A DNA stretch of 9,260 nucleotides, taken from NCBI GenBank assembly GCA_945871455.1, contig CAMBXJ010000143.1, positions 1 to 9,260 of the forward strand. The letters are read 5' to 3'. The notes under the pieces were generated by a model. That model saw nothing but the letters and a program-made list of their open reading frames with translations, ran no database searches and was not told the DNA's origin. This document shows positions 5,460 to 9,260 of this stretch, piece by piece (position 1 is the first letter of the stretch; the number at the start of each line of letters is the position of its first letter). Both the position numbers and the translations under genes were made by a program. The stretch comes from Asaia bogorensis (GTDB taxonomy: Bacteria > Pseudomonadota > Alphaproteobacteria > Acetobacterales > Acetobacteraceae).

Positions 5460-7132
5460 GGCGGTTCTGGCCGAAGACGCTGATCAGCCAGATGATCCTG
5501 ATCCTGCTGGCGGGGCTGGTCGTATCGCATATGGTCGCCGGCTGGATCTACACATCCGACCGGACCCGCGTTGCCCGTGCGATCGGCGGCCATGCCGCGG
5601 CCCAGCGGATCGCCAACCTGGCCCATCTGATCGACGAGGCGCCGCCGGAATGGCGTATTCGCCTGATCGCCGCGGCCACCGATCCCAGGCTGCGGATTTC
5701 CCTGTCGTCCCGGCCGCCCCCCGCCATCCCGGCGACCACGGACGCCACCGATCCGCCGATCCGCGCCTATCTGCTGGACCAGCTTCCGCATGCTCTGGGC
5801 GCCAAATTGCAGGTTCTGGTCACCCGCCCCCCGGGTCAGGCCAAGCCGGAGACGGGTCGGCTGTTCCATCACGACGACGCCTGGACCGAGCCGGTCCCGG
5901 ACGCGGGTGGCACCGGCCGGCGAGAGACCAACGCCGCGGCGGGTGGGGCCTCGGCAGAGGCGGAACGGTTGGGCGCACAGGAGAAAAGCCCCAGGATGCC
6001 GCGGCGTCCGGCGGTCGCCGATGGCGATGCGACGGGTCCCTGGATGCATGGGACCGGGACGCATGGGACCGGAATGCCGGGACCCGGGATGCATGGACCC
6101 GGAACGCATGGACCTGGAACGCCTGGCATTGGGCCGGGTCCGCGCCCGGGCGGCCCGGGACCGCCGCACTGGCGGCGCATCCGGGTCTCCATGCAACTGA
6201 CCGATGGGCAGTGGCTGAACTTCAACCTGGGCCTGCCCGACACTGCGCCGACCACATCCTGGCAATTCCTGATCGCCATGGGCGTCATGTCCGGCATCGT
6301 CATCCTGGCAAGCGTCTGGGTGGTGCGGCGCGCCACCGCGCCCTTGGGCGTCGTGACCCGGGCCGCTCAACGTCTGGGACATGACGTTAACGCGCCACCC
6401 ATCGCGGAAACCGGGTCCGCCGAGATGCGCCAGGCGGCCCAGGCGTTCAACGACATGCAGGCGCGCCTGCAACGGCTGCTGCAAAACCGGACCACCATGC
6501 TGGCCGCCCTGTCGCACGACCTGCGCACGCCGCTGACCCTGCTGCGCCTGCGGATCGAAAGCCTGCGGATCGAGGGATTGCGCGAAACCGAGGAGCGGGA
6601 CCGCATGCTCGCCAGCGTCGAGACCCTGGACAACATGGTCGATGCGACCCTGAAATTTGCCCGCGACGCATCCGCGCCGGAGACACGGCGGCGGACCGAT
6701 CTGACCGCTCTGCTGGCGTCCATCGTCGATGACATGGCGGATGCCGGCATGCCGGTGACGATGGAGCCGGCCGACCCGGTGGTGCTGGAATGCCAGCCGG
6801 GCGGGTTGCGACGGGCGGTGACCAACCTGCTCGACAACGCGGTCAAATACGGACAGCGCGCTGGGTTGACGCTTCAGACCACGGCGGATCGGGTCCGCAT
6901 CGTGATCGACGACGACGGTCCAGGCATTCCGGAGGCCGATTTGCTCAACGTGTTCGAACCGTATTTCCGCCTGGAGCAGTCGCGCAGCCGCGACACCGGC
7001 GGGACCGGCCTGGGCCTGGCGATCGCGCAAACAATCGCGGAGGCGCATGACGGGCGGATCGTGCTGACCAACCGGCCGGGTGGAGGTCTGCGGGCGACGG
7101 TCGATCTGCCACGATCATCAGTGTTGTGCTGA
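5456..7132 (+). CDS. Sensor histidine kinase with Met/His-rich periplasmic domain (EnvZ/CpxA-like)
   Basis: This 558-residue inner-membrane kinase should phosphorylate the upstream regulator; its ATG overlaps that stop by four bases (ATGA). Helix 1 is at about 9-31, a large periplasmic domain at 32-268, helix 2 at about 269-291 and HAMP at about 290-345. The HisKA domain has ALSHDLRTPLTLLRLR (phospho-acceptor H354). The HATPase domain shows the N box NLLDNAVKYG (457-466), G1 DDDGPGIPE (485-493), an F-box-like segment (498-505) and G2 GGTGLGLAIA (515-524), so catalysis looks intact. The periplasmic domain is larger than in EnvZ. Its distal half is probably disordered and contains six pentapeptides of the type (M/T)(H/P)G(T/P)G at 197-226, plus an HH pair at 138-139. 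This is the likely signal-sensing insert. Metal sensing is my inference; the family itself senses osmolarity, pH, misfolded protein or metals. Confidence 0.93.
   Translation: MRRFWPKTLISQMILILLAGLVVSHMVAGWIYTSDRTRVARAIGGHAAAQRIANLAHLIDEAPPEWRIRLIAAATDPRLRISLSSRPPPAIPATTDATDPPIRAYLLDQLPHALGAKLQVLVTRPPGQAKPETGRLFHHDDAWTEPVPDAGGTGRRETNAAAGGASAEAERLGAQEKSPRMPRRPAVADGDATGPWMHGTGTHGTGMPGPGMHGPGTHGPGTPGIGPGPRPGGPGPPHWRRIRVSMQLTDGQWLNFNLGLPDTAPTTSWQFLIAMGVMSGIVILASVWVVRRATAPLGVVTRAAQRLGHDVNAPPIAETGSAEMRQAAQAFNDMQARLQRLLQNRTTMLAALSHDLRTPLTLLRLRIESLRIEGLRETEERDRMLASVETLDNMVDATLKFARDASAPETRRRTDLTALLASIVDDMADAGMPVTMEPADPVVLECQPGGLRRAVTNLLDNAVKYGQRAGLTLQTTADRVRIVIDDDGPGIPEADLLNVFEPYFRLEQSRSRDTGGTGLGLAIAQTIAEAHDGRIVLTNRPGGGLRATVDLPRSSVLC
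6044..6133 (+). repeat. 15-bp tandem repeat (six units) inside the sensor kinase gene
   Basis: Six in-frame 15-base units, theme ATGCATGGGACCGGG, encode MHGTG, THGTG, MPGPG, MHGPG, THGPG and TPGIG (residues 197-226). Units differ by a few substitutions and have no length changes, so the frame is kept. The PG-rich sequence continues for about ten more residues after the array. The array could gain or lose units by slippage without breaking the kinase. Confidence 0.88.
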
Positions 7133-7157
7133 ACTGCCGCCAACGACGGAGGAAGCC

Positions 7158-7664
7158 ATGGACCCGACCGACATTCCCACCCGATTCTGCCGAACGGTAG
7201 AGGCCGGCGACGCGACGGCGTTCGCGGCCCTGTTCACCGAGGACGGGGTCTACCACGATGTTTTCTACGGCGAATTCCGCGGTCGGGAGCGGATCGCCGC
7301 CATGCTGTCGGACTGGTTCTACCGTGACGCCTCGGATTTCCGCTGGGACATGCACACGCCGGTGTTTGACGGTTCGACCTTGTATGCACGCTATGCCTTC
7401 AGTTTCGCCTCCCGACTGGCCGGCATGGAAGGCAGGCGCGCGATGTTCGAGGGCGTGGCGATCATGACCATCCGCGACGGGCTGATCAGCGCGTATCGGG
7501 AAGTCGCCAATCCCTGGCCCGGTTTGCAGGATCTCGGCTTCGCCCCCGGGCGGTTGGAGAAACTCATGGCCCGCGACATCGCGGCGTTGAAGGGCCGCCC
7601 GGAATTTGCCCGTCATCTGCCGAACGGCTCTCAATCGCCGCAATCGCCCCAATCGCCGCGCTGA
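7158..7664 (+). CDS. NTF2-like / SnoaL-like domain protein
   Basis: A 168-residue soluble protein starting at ATG 7158 behind a strong GGAGGAAG site (7148-7155). The first 130 residues have the small alpha+beta cone-fold pattern of SnoaL/NTF2-like proteins: an opening helix with FCRTVEAGDATAFAALFTEDGVYHDVFYGEFRG in the typical order, then a 'GRERI' helix, a beta sheet with FDGSTLYARYAFSF, and IMTIRDGLISAYREV near the end. This fold serves as a small-molecule pocket in isomerases, hydrolases, dehydratases and binding proteins, so no reaction can be assigned. The C-terminal tail (about 130-168) adds a helix and a disordered SQSPQSPQSPR end. It begins 25 bases after the kinase stop on the same strand, so co-transcription with the two-component system is plausible. 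No signal peptide is seen. Confidence 0.8.
   Translation: MDPTDIPTRFCRTVEAGDATAFAALFTEDGVYHDVFYGEFRGRERIAAMLSDWFYRDASDFRWDMHTPVFDGSTLYARYAFSFASRLAGMEGRRAMFEGVAIMTIRDGLISAYREVANPWPGLQDLGFAPGRLEKLMARDIAALKGRPEFARHLPNGSQSPQSPQSPR
7632..7658 (+). repeat. 9-bp tandem repeat at the 3' end of the NTF2-like gene
   Basis: Three units CAATCGCCG, CAATCGCCC and CAATCGCCG lie end to end just before the stop codon. They give the (S/Q)SP-type tail of the protein and keep the frame. Confidence 0.8.
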
Positions 7665-7676
7665 GCACACCACCAT

Positions 7677-7705
7677 TTGACCCTGACGCCCTGGCTCGGC
7701 AGATT
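7677..7705 (+). promoter_or_regulatory. Weak candidate promoter for the substrate-binding protein gene
   Basis: TTGACC (7677-7682) and CAGATT (7700-7705) are 17 bases apart in the 92-base gap before the binding-protein gene. The -35 is good but the -10 matches only three of six consensus bases. The gap also makes independent transcription of this gene likely. Confidence 0.25.
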
Positions 7706-7756
7706 GCCGCCGCTCCCGCCGGTGGCCGGACGGGACTTTCCCTGGAGACCTGACAC

Positions 7757-8968
7757 GTGAAGCACATTCCCCTCGCCGGCCTGCTGGCCGCGGCGCTCGC
7801 CATTGCGCCCGCACAGGCGCAAGTTTCGGACGACGTCGTCAAGATTGCCGTTCTGACCGATCTGACCGGGCTTTATTCCGACAACACCGGCAAGGGCACC
7901 GTCACGGCCACGCAGATGGCGGTCGAGGATTTCGGCGGCACCGTGCTAGGCAAGAAGATCGAGGTCATCGCCGCGGATCACCAGAACAAGGCCGATGTCG
8001 CCTCATCCCTGGCGCGCAAGTGGATCGATGAGGAAAAGGTCGACGTGATCACGTCGGTCGCCAATTCGGCCGTGGCGCTGGCGACGCAGGGGATCACCCG
8101 CGACAAGAACCGGATCCTGCTGAACACCGCGGCAGCAACGTCGGATTTTACCGGCAAGGCGTGCTCCCCGGTCGGGTTTGGCTGGACCTACGACACCTAT
8201 GCGCTGGCGGCCGGCACCGGCAAGGCAGTGGTGAAGCAGGGCGGCGATAGCTGGTACTTCCTGACCGCCGATTATGCGTTCGGTCATGCGCTGGAGCGCG
8301 ACACGGCCGCCTTCGTGAAGGAAGCCGGCGGCAAGGTTCTCGGCGGATCGCGCGTGCCGATCAACAATGCCGACTTCTCCGCCTTCCTGCTGCAGGCGCA
8401 AGGCTCCGGCGCCAAGGTGATCGGGCTGGCCAATGCGGGCGGCGATTTCATCAACAGCGTCAAGCAGGCCGCCGAATTCGGCGTCACCCGCGGCGGCACC
8501 CGCCTGGCGGCTCTGCTGGCGGTGATCCACGATTTCCGCTCTCTGGGGCTGAAGGCCGCTGGTGGTCTGGTGGTGACCGATTTCGGCTACTGGGACCTGA
8601 ACGACGAGACCCGCGCCTTCTCCGCGCGCTTCATGGCGCGCCACGGCACGCCGCCGAACTTCATCCATCTGGCCGATTATGGCGCGACCATGCATTACCT
8701 GAAGGCGGTGCAGGCGGCGGGCACGGATGAGGCGAAGGCGGTCGCCAAGAAGATGCGGGAGATGAAGATCAACGATCCCGTGGTGAAGGACGGCTGGATC
8801 CGCGAGGACGGCCGCGTGATGCGCGACGCCTGGCTGGTGCAGGTCAAGACGCCCGAGGAATCCAAAGGTCCCTGGGATTTCTACAAGATCCTGGCCCGCA
8901 TTCCGGCCGAGGAAGTCATCCGCCCGCTGGACAAGGGCGACTGCCCGCTGGTCGCGAAGAAGGGATAG
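7757..8968 (+). CDS. ABC transporter periplasmic substrate-binding protein, branched-chain-amino-acid type
   Basis: A 403-residue secreted protein that starts with GTG 7757, with GGAGAC (7744-7749) 7 bases upstream. The signal peptide (1-21) has a short Lys/His start, a Leu/Ala core and an AQA cleavage site. The mature chain begins with VKIAVLTDLTGLYSDNTGKG and continues with the type I periplasmic-binding fold of the Leu/Ile/Val-binding family (Peripla_BP_6): IEVIAADHQNKADVA, VDVITSVANSAVALA, ITRDKNRILLNT and the hinge-region YDTYALAAGT. The family also binds aromatic acids, amides and urea, and I cannot name this ligand. The only two cysteines in the chain, C136 (ACSPVG) and C396 (GDCPLV), may form a disulfide in the periplasm. 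No permease or ATPase gene is in the window, so it is either the first gene of a longer operon or an orphan. Length is normal for the family. Confidence 0.92.
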   Translation: MKHIPLAGLLAAALAIAPAQAQVSDDVVKIAVLTDLTGLYSDNTGKGTVTATQMAVEDFGGTVLGKKIEVIAADHQNKADVASSLARKWIDEEKVDVITSVANSAVALATQGITRDKNRILLNTAAATSDFTGKACSPVGFGWTYDTYALAAGTGKAVVKQGGDSWYFLTADYAFGHALERDTAAFVKEAGGKVLGGSRVPINNADFSAFLLQAQGSGAKVIGLANAGGDFINSVKQAAEFGVTRGGTRLAALLAVIHDFRSLGLKAAGGLVVTDFGYWDLNDETRAFSARFMARHGTPPNFIHLADYGATMHYLKAVQAAGTDEAKAVAKKMREMKINDPVVKDGWIREDGRVMRDAWLVQVKTPEESKGPWDFYKILARIPAEEVIRPLDKGDCPLVAKKG

Positions 8969-8975
8969 GCCCTCA

Positions 8976-8990
8976 CCGCCCGCGCGGCGG
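8976..8990 (+). terminator. Short GC hairpin after the binding-protein stop
   Basis: CCGCC (8976-8980) and GGCGG (8986-8990) pair around a five-base loop, starting 8 bases after the stop. There is no T-run, so its role as a terminator is uncertain; the larger hairpin at 9006-9045 is an alternative. Confidence 0.25.
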
Positions 8991-9005
8991 GAGCGTGCCT
9001 TCCGT

Positions 9006-9045
9006 CGTCGCCGCCATGGTGCCCCCGGGTCCCATGGCGGCGACG
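9006..9045. repeat. Perfect 14-bp inverted repeat (stable hairpin)
   Basis: CGTCGCCGCCATGG (9006-9019) and CCATGGCGGCGACG (9032-9045) are exact reverse complements around a 12-base loop. The left side also has an extra GTC step, so the outer bases pair only if three bases bulge. It may end the binding-protein transcript or be a small mobile palindrome. No T-run follows. Confidence 0.7.
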
Positions 9046-9079
9046 GATACCGATCGCGTCCCCTGATCGTCATTGACGG

Positions 9080-9135
9080 ACTTGATCCCCAAACCCGCCC
9101 CTTTGGCGGTGCGGCGCACGGTTGCTGGATCAAGT
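9080..9135. repeat. Inverted repeat of 9-bp arms, resembling a degraded intergenic palindrome
   Basis: ACTTGATCC (9080-9088) and GGATCAAGT (9127-9135) are exact reverse complements separated by 38 bases. The preceding CGTCATTGACGG (9069-9080) recalls the CGTCATTGCCGG...TTGATCC theme of repeats seen in alphaproteobacterial intergenic DNA. The resemblance is from memory and the copy, if it is one, is decayed. Confidence 0.4.
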
Positions 9136-9260
9136 TCGGTAATGGCGCTCAGGGCGGGGTGCCAGCCGAGGGTTTTGCGGATATTTTGGCGCGGGGGATG
9201 ATCCGAGAGGCGTCGGCATCCGTCTTATGCCCATAATGCCGATCACCGCGTTCTATGCCG

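Larger units (their letters stand above)
8969..9260. other. Intergenic tail with palindromes, no supported gene
   Basis: This 292-base end of the window has the hairpins listed separately. Two longer open frames cross it, one on each strand (minus about 8973-9209, plus ending at the TAA near 9230). Neither has a ribosome site with a matching start nor a family signature I recognise, so neither is called. A gene may begin just beyond 9260. Confidence 0.45.

Noticed and set aside
5426..7048. 540-residue minus-strand open frame opposite the kinase
   Set aside because: The plus frame holds every histidine-kinase motif. The minus translation is Arg/Gly/Gln-rich low complexity.
8003..9133. 376-residue minus-strand open frame opposite the binding protein
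   Set aside because: The plus frame is a complete periplasmic-binding protein with signal peptide; the minus frame has no recognisable family and runs into intergenic palindromes.
8973..9209. Minus-strand open frame in the terminal intergenic region
   Set aside because: It has no ATG, GTG or TTG start near its 5' end and no family signature; it crosses two palindromes.
9033..9232. Plus-strand open frame ending GMIREASASVLCP before a TAA
   Set aside because: It reads like protein for a stretch, but no start codon with a ribosome site exists in that frame and the motif is not recognisable. It may be a remnant, which I cannot show.

Overview
The window is GC-rich DNA whose genes strongly prefer G or C at third codon positions. 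The gene types fit a high-GC alphaproteobacterium: an OmpR/EnvZ-like two-component pair, a cytochrome b561, a branched-chain-amino-acid-type binding protein, and the intergenic palindrome usually mistranslated as 'HCERSEAIQ'. A Rhodospirillales or Acetobacteraceae member is my inference; no rRNA or tRNA is present to prove it.

Layout. 1-179 is the C-terminal end of a luciferase-like flavin monooxygenase. 407-982 encodes a four-helix cytochrome b561. It converges on a class I SAM-dependent methyltransferase (997-1836, minus), and a short hairpin sits where the two genes meet. A large multi-pass membrane protein of unknown function, with a GT-C-like outline, runs divergently from the methyltransferase (about 1977-3548, plus). 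The gene-free stretch 3549-3939 holds a nested palindromic MITE-like repeat (about 3609-3784) and a strong hairpin terminator (3907-3932).

3940-7664 is the most interesting part. A secreted Spy/CpxP-like LTXXQ protein (3940-4551, minus) is transcribed away from an OmpR-family response regulator (4737-5459) and a sensor kinase (5456-7132) that overlap by four bases. This resembles the E. coli cpxP / cpxRA arrangement, although the regulator and kinase look more like OmpR/EnvZ. Both the LTXXQ protein and the periplasmic domain of the kinase carry Met/His/Gly/Pro tandem repeats, made of different DNA units (12 bp and 15 bp). My reading is a periplasmic metal or envelope-stress circuit in which effector and sensor share the same kind of low-complexity ligand-binding segment. 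A small NTF2/SnoaL-like protein (7158-7664) follows the kinase by 25 bases and may be co-transcribed.

The window closes with a secreted branched-chain-amino-acid-type ABC substrate-binding protein (7757-8968), with no transporter partner in view, and a palindrome-rich intergenic tail (8969-9260).
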